Source: Planctomycetota bacterium (GTDB taxonomy: Bacteria > Planctomycetota > Planctomycetia > Pirellulales > Pirellulaceae). Taken from it: a stretch of DNA of 42,197 nucleotides. Numbering within the stretch: the stretch's first letter is position 1; each line of letters begins with the position of its first letter. Of this stretch, positions 16,946 to 26,100 are shown one piece after another. The translations under genes and the position numbers were made by a program. The notes under the pieces are model-generated. The model was not told the origin of the DNA. It worked only from the letters and a program-made list of their open reading frames with translations, and searched no databases. Location of the stretch: contig JAJRWU010000244.1 in assembly GCA_024276655.1 (NCBI GenBank), positions 1 through 42,197 of the forward strand, written 5' to 3'.

Positions 16946-18718
16946 ATGATTCGCAATTTGACACGGCTTACGTTGCCCCTGTGTTTTCAGGGCGTTTTTG
17001 CAACATGTGTGTTGGCCCAAGAGGCGGCGTCGCATTCGATCGATCGAGGATCGGGGTTTAACTTCAGCATCTGGAAATTGGTGCTGCTGTTGATTCTGTT
17101 CTGGGTATGGGTTCGAACGACCGATTGGGCCAGCCGCGATTGCCAGTGGGTGGGCCTGAACTATTCCAAATGGAATACCGCGATCGTGCTCAGTTTTTTC
17201 CTGGGCTTTTTCGTTTTCGGCCTGTTCACGCCGATCTTTTTTGTCGGCTTCCCGCTGCTCCTGGTGTGTTATTTCGTTCCCTTGATGATGTACATTCACA
17301 CTCGGAATCTGTACGTCACGGTGGATGAAATGGTCCTCACCCGCGACCATCTGCGGCACCTCATGGCGACGCGCACCAAAATGGGCGTCGACGCGGAAAA
17401 ACAAAAGGATTACGAAAAAGGCGCGCCGGTGGTCTTCAAGGCCGCGGGCGGAAAAGACGAACAGGAAAATCAAGCCAACATGATTCTTGTGCGTCAGTTG
17501 CCCGCGTATGTGCCCGCCAAGGAGTTGTTTGCCGAGGCCGTCGGCAAACGAGCCACGAAAATCCTGCTGGATTACACCAAGCAAGATGTTCGCACGCGTT
17601 TTCAAATCGATGGCGTGTGGCACAACATGCCCGCCACCGAACGAGAGCTTGGCGATGGTATTCTGGTTGTTCTAAAAAAACTCGCCGGCCTCAATCCCGA
17701 GGAACGGCGGGCCAAACAGAGAAGCGAAATCAAAGTTGAATACCAGGGCAAAAAATACATCTTGAAGATTGCCAGCGAAGGAGTCCGCAGCGGAGAGCGG
17801 GTCGTGCTGGATGTTTTAGAGGCCAAACCCAAGGTGCTTGCGAGTCTGGAAGAACTCGGCATGCGGGAGAAAATGGTCGAGCAGTTTCGGGCCGTAATCG
17901 GCGCCGACAGCGGCATGGTTGTGATTGCGTCGTTGCCTGGCGGCGGCCTCAGCACCACTGCAACGGTTTCACTTCGCGCAACCGACCGCCTACTGCGAGA
18001 CTTCATGGGCATTGGCGATGTCAAACAGCAGGAGTCCGAAGTCGAAAACGTTGATATCACTTATTTTGACCTTAGTAAGAATGAAAAGCCGGAAGTCATA
18101 CTCACGACCATTGTTCGCAAGGAGCCCGACGCCGTTGTGGTTCTTAATGTCCCCAATACGGAAGTGTTTGAAATACTTTGCCAGCAAGTGACCGAGAAAA
18201 ATCGCCTCGTGGTGACCACCATCCGAGGAAAAGACGCCGCCGATTCGCTGTTCAGAATACAGCAGCACAAAGTGCCCGCCGACACATTCGCGCCCGCGAT
18301 TACCGGCGTGCTCTATTCTCGTCTGGTGCGGAAGTTGTGCGAAAAATGCAAGGAGCCCTATACGCCCAGTGCGGAAATGCTGCAACGCTTGGGGATTCCC
18401 GCCGGACGCGTCGAAGAACTCTATCGAGAACGGCAGCCGCCGGGTCCCGACGCCACCGAGAAGGAAAAACGCGAAAAAGAAGAGCCTTGCAAAAAATGTG
18501 CGGGAATCGGCTATTTCGGCCAAACGGCCATTTTTGAGTTGCTTGCGCTCGACGACCAAATTCGCCAAACCCTCATCAAACAACCGCAGGCCGAGGCAAT
18601 TCGCAAAGCGGCCCGCAAGGCGGGAAACCGTGGTCTCAAGGAAGAGGGCATTCTGTTGGTGGTTAAAGGTGTGACTTCGCTCGACGAGTTGTCTCGCGTC
18701 TTAAAACAATCGGAATAG
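16946..18718 (+). CDS. membrane-anchored GspE/PilB-like protein with degenerate ATPase motifs
   Basis: Residues 1-25 look like a signal peptide. Residues 40-60 and about 78-117 are membrane helices. The region from about 180 to the end aligns with the GspE/PilB fold. The nucleotide site is broken throughout: Walker A reads SLPGGGLSTT (329-338) with Leu335 for the essential Lys; the Walker B region reads DAVVVLNVPNTE with Asn401 for the catalytic Glu; and the His-box histidines are Arg420 and Arg427. The zinc tetracysteine motif is kept (CEKC at 465-468, CKKC at 515-518). It follows the PilT-like gene with no gap. It probably acts as a membrane-tethered scaffold or regulator for that ATPase. 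No signs of gene decay are visible: there is no stop or frameshift, so the losses look selected. Confidence 0.85.
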   Translation: MIRNLTRLTLPLCFQGVFATCVLAQEAASHSIDRGSGFNFSIWKLVLLLILFWVWVRTTDWASRDCQWVGLNYSKWNTAIVLSFFLGFFVFGLFTPIFFVGFPLLLVCYFVPLMMYIHTRNLYVTVDEMVLTRDHLRHLMATRTKMGVDAEKQKDYEKGAPVVFKAAGGKDEQENQANMILVRQLPAYVPAKELFAEAVGKRATKILLDYTKQDVRTRFQIDGVWHNMPATERELGDGILVVLKKLAGLNPEERRAKQRSEIKVEYQGKKYILKIASEGVRSGERVVLDVLEAKPKVLASLEELGMREKMVEQFRAVIGADSGMVVIASLPGGGLSTTATVSLRATDRLLRDFMGIGDVKQQESEVENVDITYFDLSKNEKPEVILTTIVRKEPDAVVVLNVPNTEVFEILCQQVTEKNRLVVTTIRGKDAADSLFRIQQHKVPADTFAPAITGVLYSRLVRKLCEKCKEPYTPSAEMLQRLGIPAGRVEELYRERQPPGPDATEKEKREKEEPCKKCAGIGYFGQTAIFELLALDDQIRQTLIKQPQAEAIRKAARKAGNRGLKEEGILLVVKGVTSLDELSRVLKQSE

Positions 18719-18731
18719 GAGAGGCAGACCC

Positions 18732-19307
18732 ATGGGGCTGACCATTTTTTTGGGAATCGTGTTCTTAATTTGCGTTGCCATGCTCTGGACCGAAGGTTTT
18801 TGGGGCAACGCACTTACGTTGATCAACCTGACCCTGGCGGGTATCGTGGCCACCGGTTTTTTTGAACCGGTTGCCGATCTTTTAGACAAGCAGATGCGTA
18901 GTTTCACCTATATGTGGGATTTTCTCGCACTTTGGGGACTGTTCGTGATCACCTTCAGTATTCTGCGGCTGATCACCGACCGGCTCTCCCGTTTTCGCGT
19001 GCGTTTCGCCTTTCCCATTGAAATGGCGGGAAAAATCCTGATCGCGATGGCGGTCGGAGGAGTGATGGTCAGTTTTGTTTCAATGACATTGCACACCGCT
19101 CCGTTGGGCGTCAAGGCGTTTGGCGGCGTCGATTTGAGCCAGGCTCAGATGAACACGCGCCCCGGAATTACTTGGTTAAGAGCGATGAAATTTTATTCCA
19201 CGGGCTCACTCAACAGCGGCAAACCGTTCGACGCCAACAACCAGTTTATCCAGCGGTACCAAAAGCGGCGTAAAACACTCGAAGGCCTCAAGGGCCTGAA
19301 AATCTGA
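18732..19307 (+). CDS. CvpA-like integral membrane protein
   Basis: 191 residues with four predicted helices: at 3-20, about 28-48, 64-82 (FLALWGLFVITFSILRLITD) and 98-118 (EMAGKILIAMAVGGVMVSFVSM). These are followed by a basic soluble tail. The layout and the pattern around helix 3 match the CvpA/colicin V production family, whose molecular role is poorly known but lies in the cell envelope. GGAGAGG is 7 nt before the ATG, which is 13 bp after the pseudo-GspE stop. It belongs to the same operon. Assignment is by fold pattern, not by a unique motif. Confidence 0.7.
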   Translation: MGLTIFLGIVFLICVAMLWTEGFWGNALTLINLTLAGIVATGFFEPVADLLDKQMRSFTYMWDFLALWGLFVITFSILRLITDRLSRFRVRFAFPIEMAGKILIAMAVGGVMVSFVSMTLHTAPLGVKAFGGVDLSQAQMNTRPGITWLRAMKFYSTGSLNSGKPFDANNQFIQRYQKRRKTLEGLKGLKI

Positions 19308-19322
19308 TCTTTGGAAGAGGCG

Positions 19323-20036
19323 ATGGCAAATCAGCAAGTTTTTTTAGAGCGTCCGGAAGAGGAATTGACCCAGTCGGATTACCAGGCGTTATCGCCCTTG
19401 GCGGTGGTCGCGTTGTTGTTGGGGGTCGGTTCGAGCCTGGTCTTGATTTCCCCCTTGTTTCTGGTGGTTCCGGCGGCGGCGGTCGTGGCTGCTTTTGTCT
19501 CACTACGACAGATATCCGCCAACCCCGATCTCACTGGCCGCCGCGTTGCCTTGGCGGCCGTGGTGTTGGCCGCGCTCTTCGCGGCGTGGTCGCCGAGCTA
19601 TATTGTTTTGCGAAACGCGAAACTCAATCATGAAGCCCGCGCGTTTTCCTCGGCCTGGCTCAACTTGATCAGCCAGGGTCGATACTACGAAGCACACCAA
19701 TGGAGCGAGCCGTATGATTCTCGTCTTTCCACCAGCGAGGGGATAGAAGAAGTCTACCTAAAAGACGGAGAACTCTTGCAGTCGTACGAGCAGTACTTTG
19801 ACAATTCTCCGTTTGATGTTCATGCCGCGCCCACGCCTGAATTAACGTTCGAGTATCTTGGCGACGATAACATTCAGGTTACCTCTGGCGAACTTGCGGT
19901 CATCACCCAACGATTCCGCATCAACTATCGGGTGGACGGCGTCACCCGTTCCGAGATCGTCTTGCTGACGGCGCGTCGCGGCGTGTATGAAAAGGGTGTC
20001 TTCTGGCAATTATTCGATCTGAAAACGTCGTCCTAG
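19323..20036 (+). CDS. membrane protein with N-terminal two-helix DUF4190-like region, unknown function
   Basis: 237 residues. Helices at about 27-55 (LSPLAVVALLLGVGSSLVLISPLFLVVPAAAVVAAFVSL) and 65-90 (GRRVALAAVVLAALFAAW) are separated by an ANPDLTGRR turn typical of DUF4190-type domains. A soluble domain of about 145 residues follows, with a Tyr-rich helix (SAWLNLISQGRYYEAHQWSEPYDSR) and beta strands resembling an NTF2-like fold. The ATG at 19323 has GGAAGAGG just upstream and is preferred over the TTG at 19311. It is the last gene of the pilT-like operon, 15 bp after the cvpA-like stop. The extracytoplasmic domain may sense or bind a partner of the complex; this is inference. Confidence 0.7.
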   Translation: MANQQVFLERPEEELTQSDYQALSPLAVVALLLGVGSSLVLISPLFLVVPAAAVVAAFVSLRQISANPDLTGRRVALAAVVLAALFAAWSPSYIVLRNAKLNHEARAFSSAWLNLISQGRYYEAHQWSEPYDSRLSTSEGIEEVYLKDGELLQSYEQYFDNSPFDVHAAPTPELTFEYLGDDNIQVTSGELAVITQRFRINYRVDGVTRSEIVLLTARRGVYEKGVFWQLFDLKTSS

Positions 20037-20080
20037 CGTCTGGGAAGGCGGGGGATCATTATTTTCCGAATGGCCGTTTG

Positions 20081-20112
20081 AGAAGCCGGGATTTTTGAAA
20101 AAACCGGGCTTC
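20081..20112 (+). terminator. imperfect hairpin after the pilT-like operon
   Basis: AGAAGCCGGGATTTTT pairs imperfectly with AAAAAACCGGGCTTCT. It lies 44 bp past the stop of the last gene and is a likely intrinsic terminator, perhaps a decayed relative of the 83-bp element beside it. Confidence 0.6.
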
Positions 20113-20128
20113 TGAACCGACGAATAGT

Positions 20129-20211
20129 CCTGAAATAAGTTACCGGTTGTAGTTCAGAAAAGCCCGGCATTTCCAAAATGCCGGGCTTTTAATTTGCCAG
20201 GTAAATTCAGG
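20129..20211. terminator. hairpin repeat element copy 3 (full length, opposite orientation)
   Basis: An 83-bp element bounded by CCTGAA and TTCAGG. The central stem is AAAAGCCCGGCATTT (20158-20172) with AAAATGCCGGGCTTTT (20175-20190). It lies between convergent genes and can terminate both. Its flanks contain ATAAGTTACCGGTT and AATTTGCCAGGTAAATTC, the reverse complements of the flanks of copies 1 and 2. Confidence 0.88.
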
Positions 20212-20219
20212 ACGACTCG

Positions 20220-20969
20220 TTAGCGAAAAATAGACGGTGCGCCTTCGTTGCTGTCGGGTGTGATTGGCCGAGCAAGCAAGATTTTTCGGCCGGTTAGGCT
20301 TTCGAGCTTCTTGTGTAGGCTGTGAATCGACCGCTGGAGGCTGCTTTGCGTGGGAGCGTTTCGTTCGAGCAGCGCCTTTGCCGCCGCTCGCGATAGCTGT
20401 AATGTTTTCCGCGTCTCTTTGTCTAACTCCTTGCCCGCCCACTGGGAGCCGCGTTCGAGATGAATCGCGGCGGCCCGTAAATCGTGGCCGGCGCGGGTCG
20501 CTCCGGCTTTGAGAGCAAGCTCTTCCGCCTGACAGCAGCGATGAGCGGTCTGCACGCAATGGTGGCTGGCCAACGCGAAATGTGCGCGGGCGAAAGCCTG
20601 TTTCAGCTTTTCGACAGATTCAATCTTGCCGCGTTCGGTGGCCGTAGCCAGGGCTTGAAGTTCTCGCATCGAAGCCTCCAACGCAGTGCGACTTTGCTGG
20701 TCCGCCCGGGTCAACTCCAACCGCAAATACGCCGCGGCGGTGCGTAAATGCTTGGCCGCTTGATGATACTTTCGAGCCAGGAACTGATCTCTTGCGGCTT
20801 CGAAATGGCGGCATGGTTCGTCGACAAACGCAGCCAGCGCGTCTTCGTCGATGGTAATGGTCGTCGGCGGCAAACGCCGGAGTCGCTCTTGAGCTGCGGT
20901 AGTCTGGGCGCTCCCTACCACCACGGCGGCCAAAAACGTGAACTGCGTGAGTCGCTGAAAATATCGCAT
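20220..20969 (-). CDS. exported helical protein, unknown function
   Basis: 249 residues. The ATG at 20969 gives a signal peptide (MRYFQRLTQFTFLAAVVVGSAQTTAAQE). The mature part is almost entirely helical, rich in Ala, Arg, Glu and Gln, with repeated blocks (FLARKYHQAAKHLRTAAAYLRLEL; AGHDLRAAAIHLERGSQWAGKEL) that recall coiled-coil or TPR-like packing. No family recognised. The longer frame to 21065 is rejected because it adds 32 residues without coding character before the signal peptide. Nothing around it suggests a pathway. Confidence 0.68.
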   Translation of the reverse strand: MRYFQRLTQFTFLAAVVVGSAQTTAAQERLRRLPPTTITIDEDALAAFVDEPCRHFEAARDQFLARKYHQAAKHLRTAAAYLRLELTRADQQSRTALEASMRELQALATATERGKIESVEKLKQAFARAHFALASHHCVQTAHRCCQAEELALKAGATRAGHDLRAAAIHLERGSQWAGKELDKETRKTLQLSRAAAKALLERNAPTQSSLQRSIHSLHKKLESLTGRKILLARPITPDSNEGAPSIFR

Positions 20970-21398
20970 AATGGAGGCTTTCTGCGTTATATTTGGAAAT
21001 TCTTGTGGTTCGATAACGATCACCGCGCCGCGTTGTTGCACCCGCCATACCAAGCGTCGTCTCAAAACTCCGTACGACGGGCGTTCTTATCGGTCGATGT
21101 CGGGATAGACGGGCAGGAGCGCCTGTCATACCGTGTGAAACCTAGTTTCGAGACGAAGCGTAATAGATACCGATTTGTGGCCCGCAAGAGCAAGGCCGAT
21201 TTTTGCAATCGTCGCTCGCCCCGACTAAGCGTCGCGCGGAAAATTAGTGTCGTCGCCATGCTCGCCAGAGCGTGGGATGGTTCACCGCTCACTCACCGTC
21301 TGGCGACGATGGCTACACAAATGCGACCGTTATTTATCGAGCGGTGCTCACGGAATATTGTGCCGGCGCCGGTATTCCGCTGGTTGCGTCGCCATCTT
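20970..21398. other. gap without a recognisable gene
   Basis: About 430 bp. Plus-strand frames cross this gap but are the antisense of neighbouring genes or have no coding character. I see no tRNA, terminator or repeat here. Confidence 0.5.
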
Positions 21399-22244
21399 CT
21401 ATTCGCTGGTTGGCTTCGCCGCCGGGGCGGTGTCGGGCGAAGCGGCGTCGGGCGAAGCGGGAAGCGGTTCAACCGGCGTTTGGAAACCCGCATTTTGAAC
21501 CGCGGGACTCGGCGCGGCGTCTTCCGGCGCTCGAGAGAATTCCTCAGGCGGTGCGTCGTTGGCAATCTGCTCGTGGTGGCGCGTCGGCAGCGGGAGTTTG
21601 AGTTTTGAGCCGGCGAACTGAGTGCCCTTGTAGATCGAACCTCTTTGGAAAGGCCCGGCGCCGAACACGTAATATTCGTTGGATGTGCTGGTGGCTTGAG
21701 AAATACCCGACTGCCAAACAGGTTGCTTGGTTTTTCGATTGTAGGCGAACACGCCTACTTTGGCGGCCGCCAACTGGTTATTGCGTTTGGCGAGCGAAAT
21801 TTCGGGGATGGCCGGCACCGCCGGGAAGGCGGGCATCAGCGACGCCGCCGAACTAAGCCCCGAACTAGCGGGGATACCGTACGTGACTTCATGCGATTGC
21901 GTGGCCAGCGCCCCAATGCGGGCTTCAACGACAATTTCGGCGTCTTCCTTTTTGTCTTGCAGCAGGCAGCCCGAAGTAATCATTTTCTCCCGAAACGAAC
22001 TGATGATGTAATAGGAATTGACAAACCCCATTCCTTTTACATTGACAATATACTGAGTGTCGAAATAGACCGTGCGTCCGGCTAGGTCTTCGAACGGGAT
22101 CCGGCCGATGGAAGTGTCAACCGCGTGGGAGGTTAAAAGCTGTTCGGTCGCGGTGCGGCCCTTCGTTGTCCCGCAGCCGGAGCAGGGCAGCAGGACCAAA
22201 AACAGCCAAAGGGCGGTATAGCGCGTGCGGGGGGTGGTGCTCAT
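21399..22244 (-). CDS. lipoprotein, probably of the planctomycete DUF6655-like group
   Basis: 281 residues. The N-terminus (ALWLFLVLLPCSGCGTT) is a lipoprotein signal with the lipidated Cys in SGC. The body (TEQLLTSHAVDTSIGRIPFEDLAGRTVYFDTQYIV ... CLLQDKKEDAEIVVEARIGALAT) resembles a lipoprotein family of unknown function common in planctomycetes. The family name is given from memory and needs checking. The C-terminal 60 residues are Pro/Ala/Ser-rich and contain ASPD repeats from a 15-bp tandem duplication (21432-21461). It is probably anchored in the outer or cytoplasmic membrane. Function unknown. Confidence 0.72.
   Translation of the reverse strand: MSTTPRTRYTALWLFLVLLPCSGCGTTKGRTATEQLLTSHAVDTSIGRIPFEDLAGRTVYFDTQYIVNVKGMGFVNSYYIISSFREKMITSGCLLQDKKEDAEIVVEARIGALATQSHEVTYGIPASSGLSSAASLMPAFPAVPAIPEISLAKRNNQLAAAKVGVFAYNRKTKQPVWQSGISQATSTSNEYYVFGAGPFQRGSIYKGTQFAGSKLKLPLPTRHHEQIANDAPPEEFSRAPEDAAPSPAVQNAGFQTPVEPLPASPDAASPDTAPAAKPTSE
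21432..21461 (-). repeat. 15-bp tandem repeat (2 copies) in the lipoprotein tail
   Basis: GTCGGGCGAAGCGGC is followed directly by a copy with one change. It encodes two copies of the pentapeptide in the C-terminal tail, in frame. Confidence 0.8.
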
Positions 22245-22513
22245 GGGGCCGTGGCGGGATAAAACGAAGGCTGACGCGAATCAGGCGGTGGCCCGGTCGG
22301 CGTGAAAACCGTTCTCAACCACGCATGCCGCGCCGCCGCGAAGCGAGCGGTATGCGCACTTGGAACCATTCTGGTCGGCGGAGTCTAGCGAAACCGATCG
22401 GTTCCGAGAAGGCGGATTTTACGCTACGCGCCGCCGGCCAACAGTAAGCATGGGAAGATTGCGCAGCTTGGCGACCCCCCCTTGCCAGTCGCATTCCTCC
22501 GCATTCGCCCCGA

Positions 22514-23038
22514 TTAGCGGCGGCCCCCGCGTAGCGCGCCGAGAAACGGCCCCAGAACATCGTCGATTGCGGTGCTGGTGTCTTGCACGATCACGATGCG
22601 GTCGCCGGGATGGATGGCGTAGTCGGTTTCGATCGTTATTTTTTTGGTCCGACGGTCGACTTCCGCTTTCATCTTGGCCCATTCTCCGTTGGCCGAACGC
22701 CGCTGAACTTCAATATCCATTCGGCGAAAACGCTTCGCCGCGCCGCTCTGGGTGACGACGTCTTGCAGCCAGACTTCGCCCGTGAGTGGACGTTCAAATT
22801 CTTGGACCGAACCGCTTTCCGGCTTGATTTCCACGGAATACATCGGAGGCTTGGGGCCGTCTGGCGTTATTTGCGCGACGTCAGTCTCAGCGAGAGGAGC
22901 AGTGGCACAGCCGCAGAAGACCAACAATAGGGCGAGCGCCGCCGTGGCTGGAATAATTGCCGCGCCTGGAATAATTGCCGCTGGAGCAGTTACAAAACAG
23001 AATTTGCGTCGTTCAAGCACGCCATTCTCCGGACCCAA
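22514..23038 (-). CDS. small lipoprotein, unknown function
   Basis: 174 codons. A hydrophobic stretch ending in LLLVFCGCATAPL suggests a lipoprotein signal, although it sits unusually deep (residues 17-46) behind a charged start, so a later start may be used. The mature domain ends with HPGDRIVIVQDTSTAIDDVLGPFLG, a GDxIxV turn like that at the end of polysaccharide-export (SLBB) proteins; this is only a weak hint. The signal region contains AIIPGAAIIPA, encoded by an 18-bp tandem repeat. It lies downstream of cusA on the same strand but 156 bp away. Confidence 0.6.
   Translation of the reverse strand: MGPENGVLERRKFCFVTAPAAIIPGAAIIPATAALALLLVFCGCATAPLAETDVAQITPDGPKPPMYSVEIKPESGSVQEFERPLTGEVWLQDVVTQSGAAKRFRRMDIEVQRRSANGEWAKMKAEVDRRTKKITIETDYAIHPGDRIVIVQDTSTAIDDVLGPFLGALRGGRR
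22948..22983 (-). repeat. 18-bp tandem repeat (2 copies) in the lipoprotein signal region
   Basis: CTGGAATAATTGCCGCGC and CTGGAATAATTGCCGCTG lie in direct tandem and encode two AIIPGA-type hexapeptides without changing frame. Confidence 0.9.
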
Positions 23039-23194
23039 AAGGCAAAATAGGCATGGTCACTGGGCGCGCTGCCGCCCGGCTAGGAATACGTAGATGCACA
23101 AGCATCGGTTGCAAACATGGCGAACTTGAGAAAATCGGTCCGCAGCACACGCTCCACCGCGTCGTCGAGTGGTTGCAATAAAACGACCTGCGCG

Positions 23195-26100
23195 CTATTC
23201 CGCTTCAACGGCTTCTGTTTCGCCGCCCGGCTCCCGGATTTGTTCGGGATTGTCGCCGCGCCACGTTTCCCTCCACTGCTCCCAACGTTTGTAGAGCATG
23301 TAATAAACCGGAATGAGCACCAGCGTGTGGATAGCCGATGTAATGACGCCGCCAATAACCGGAATGGCAATTCGCTTCATGGGGCCCGCGCCGGGCGTCG
23401 TGGCCCAGAGAATCGGCATCAGGGCGATGAAGTCGGTCAGAACGGTCATGAGTTTCGGCCGCACACGCTGCACCGACCCTTCGATCACGGCGTCGTAGAG
23501 TTCCTTGTCCGATAACGGGCCCCCCTTTTCGCGCCGCGCTTTTTTGTAGGCCAGGTCCAGATAAACGTGCATGATGATTCCGGTTTCGGCCGCCAACCCG
23601 GCCAGCGCAATAAAGCCGATCGCCACCGCGACACTCCAGTTGTAGCCCAGCCAATACACGCCCCACACGCCGCCGATGAGCGCGAAGGGGAGCGTGAGCA
23701 TCGTGATCAGTGTTTCGGTGATATTCTTCATGTTGAAATAGATCAAGACAAAAATAATCGCCAGCGTAATGGGAATAATGATCTTCAATCGCTCGCGCAC
23801 CTGCTCCATGAACTCATACTGCCCGCTCCATTGCATGTAATAACCGGCCGGCAGGCGGATCGCGCCTTCGGCAATGGCCTTGTCGAGCGCCGCCTGGGAG
23901 CGTTTGACATACGTGCCGATATCGAGCCCGGCTTCGATGTCCATCGGTATGTTGACCAGCAACATGCCCGATTCGCTCTTGATGACCGGCGGTCCGTCGA
24001 CGAACTCGATATCGGCCACTTGTCCTAGCGGTATTTGCAATCCGTTGGGCGCCGCGATCAGAGTTCTCGTTAGCTTTTCAGGATCGTCGCGCAGTTCCCG
24101 CGGGTAGCGAACGTTAATGGGAAATCGGTAACGGCCTTCAACGGTCGTGGCGATATTCATTCCGCCGATCGCGGTTTCGATCATCCGTTGGATGTCGCCC
24201 ACTTCGAGCCCATACCGGGCCGCCTCCTTGCGATCGACCTTGATATCAAGATAGTGCCCGCCCATGGCCCGCTCCGACACAACGCTGAGCGTGCCGGGCA
24301 CGTCGCGCAGCACATTCTCGATTTGTTGGGCGACTTCGGCCAGCTATTCCAAATCGGTTCCATACAGTTTGAGTCCTATGAGTCCTCGCATGCCGGTGGT
24401 GAGCATGCCCAGCCGGGTTTCGATCGGCATCAGCCACCAGTTGGGCATACCGGGAATTCTGATCTCTTTTTGCATTTCGCCTTTGGTCAGTTCGGTGAAC
24501 GTGGTTCGCACCAGCGGGATATCTTGGGCGGAAATTCTCCCTCGCCACTTTTCTCGCAAAAGGGCCACCGCGTTGTCTTGCCGATTCGCCAACAACCCGC
24601 CTTGAGATTCGACGATTTCGACCAAGTCCTTGGTCATTTCCCGCACGATGCGTTGTGGCAGTGTCGGCCGAATTTGGCGCATTGTGCGAGGCAAAATCTC
24701 GGCGACCCATTGGTCCTCCAGGTCTTGTTCGCCAAACCGCGACCCAGGAGCTTCACCGCGCTCCAGCGCACTTTGGCGATGTTCTTTCAACGCCGCTCGC
24801 ATCTTCGCCAATTGGCCGCGAAGCGACAGCATGAGTTGCACGCGCGTATGACGGTTGATATCCGCCCTGGCCATGCCTTCGGCCTGTTCGGCGATTGTGG
24901 CCGCATCGAGTTTTCCACCGGCTTCGGTGAGGAAGCCAGCCGCCGATAAATCGGCTAACATCCGGCGGCCCAATTGTTTTAGATAGCCTTCCCGAATCAA
25001 TCTCTGGGGCCAATCTTCCTCCTCGCGAAGCGGGATGTGGGTCTCGACCATATTCAACGGCGCGGGATCGGTGGGCGTGGCAAAGCGACCGATTTTTCCC
25101 AGCACCAGGCGAACTTCAGGGAACTGCGCCAGCAGTTGGTCTTGAATTTGAAGCGTTCGTCGCGCCTCCGTGATCGACAACCCAGGGACGGTCGTCGGCA
25201 TGTAGAGAATATCGCCTTCACGCAAGGGCGGCATGAACTCGCTGCCGATTTTCATCCAGGGTACGATCGTCAGCGCCAGCAAACTGAAGGCCACGCACAT
25301 GCTGATGATTTTGTGTCCGAGCGCGAAACGAATAAACGGCATGTACAACCAAATCACCAACCGGTTGACCGGGTTTTTGTGTTCGGAGGCGATGCGTCCT
25401 CGCACGAATAGGCCGGTCAGAATCGGAATCACGGTGATGGCAATCAGTGCGGCGGCGGCCATGGCGAATGTTTTCGTCGCGGCAAGCGGTTTGAACAGAC
25501 GACTAGCCTGCCCCTCCAAGACAAACACCGGCAAAAAAGCGACCGTAACCACCAGCAGTGCGGTGAACAGGCCCGGCCCTACTTCTTGGGCAGACATTCG
25601 AACCAACTGCCAGTGGTCGGCGTGGGGACTTTTTTCCTTGTGTTTGTGCAGGTTTTCCACGACCACGATCGATGAATCCACCATTGTTCCGATAGCCACC
25701 GCGATTCCGGAAATCGACATGATGTTGGCGTTAATTCCCAGTAGCTTCATGACCAGGAAGGCCATGAGAATACCGAGCGGGAGAACGATGGCGGCAACGA
25801 TGGCGCTGCGAATGTGAAACAGAAATATGACGATGATCAGCGCCGTGATCGCCAATTCCTCGGCCAACGTGTGTTTGAGCGTGTTAATCGAACGATGGAT
25901 CAATCGGCTGCGGTCGTAGGCGGAGCGAATCACGACGCCCTCCGGCAGGCCCGATTCAATCTGCGTGATCTTCTCCTTGACCGCATTGATGACCGTGAGC
26001 GCGTTTTCGCCAAACCGCATCACGACCACGCCGGCCACCACTTCGCCTTCGCCATTTTTCTCGGCCACGCCGCGGCGAATATCAGGACTGATTTGCACCT

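Noticed and set aside
21240-21340. Inverted-looking GC-rich segment in the gap after the helical exported protein's start
   Set aside because: Only about 9 bp pair; no tRNA cloverleaf or conserved RNA features.
20748-21608. A 286-codon plus-strand open frame
   Set aside because: It overlaps two minus-strand genes with signal or lipoprotein starts and has no recognisable domain or ribosome site.
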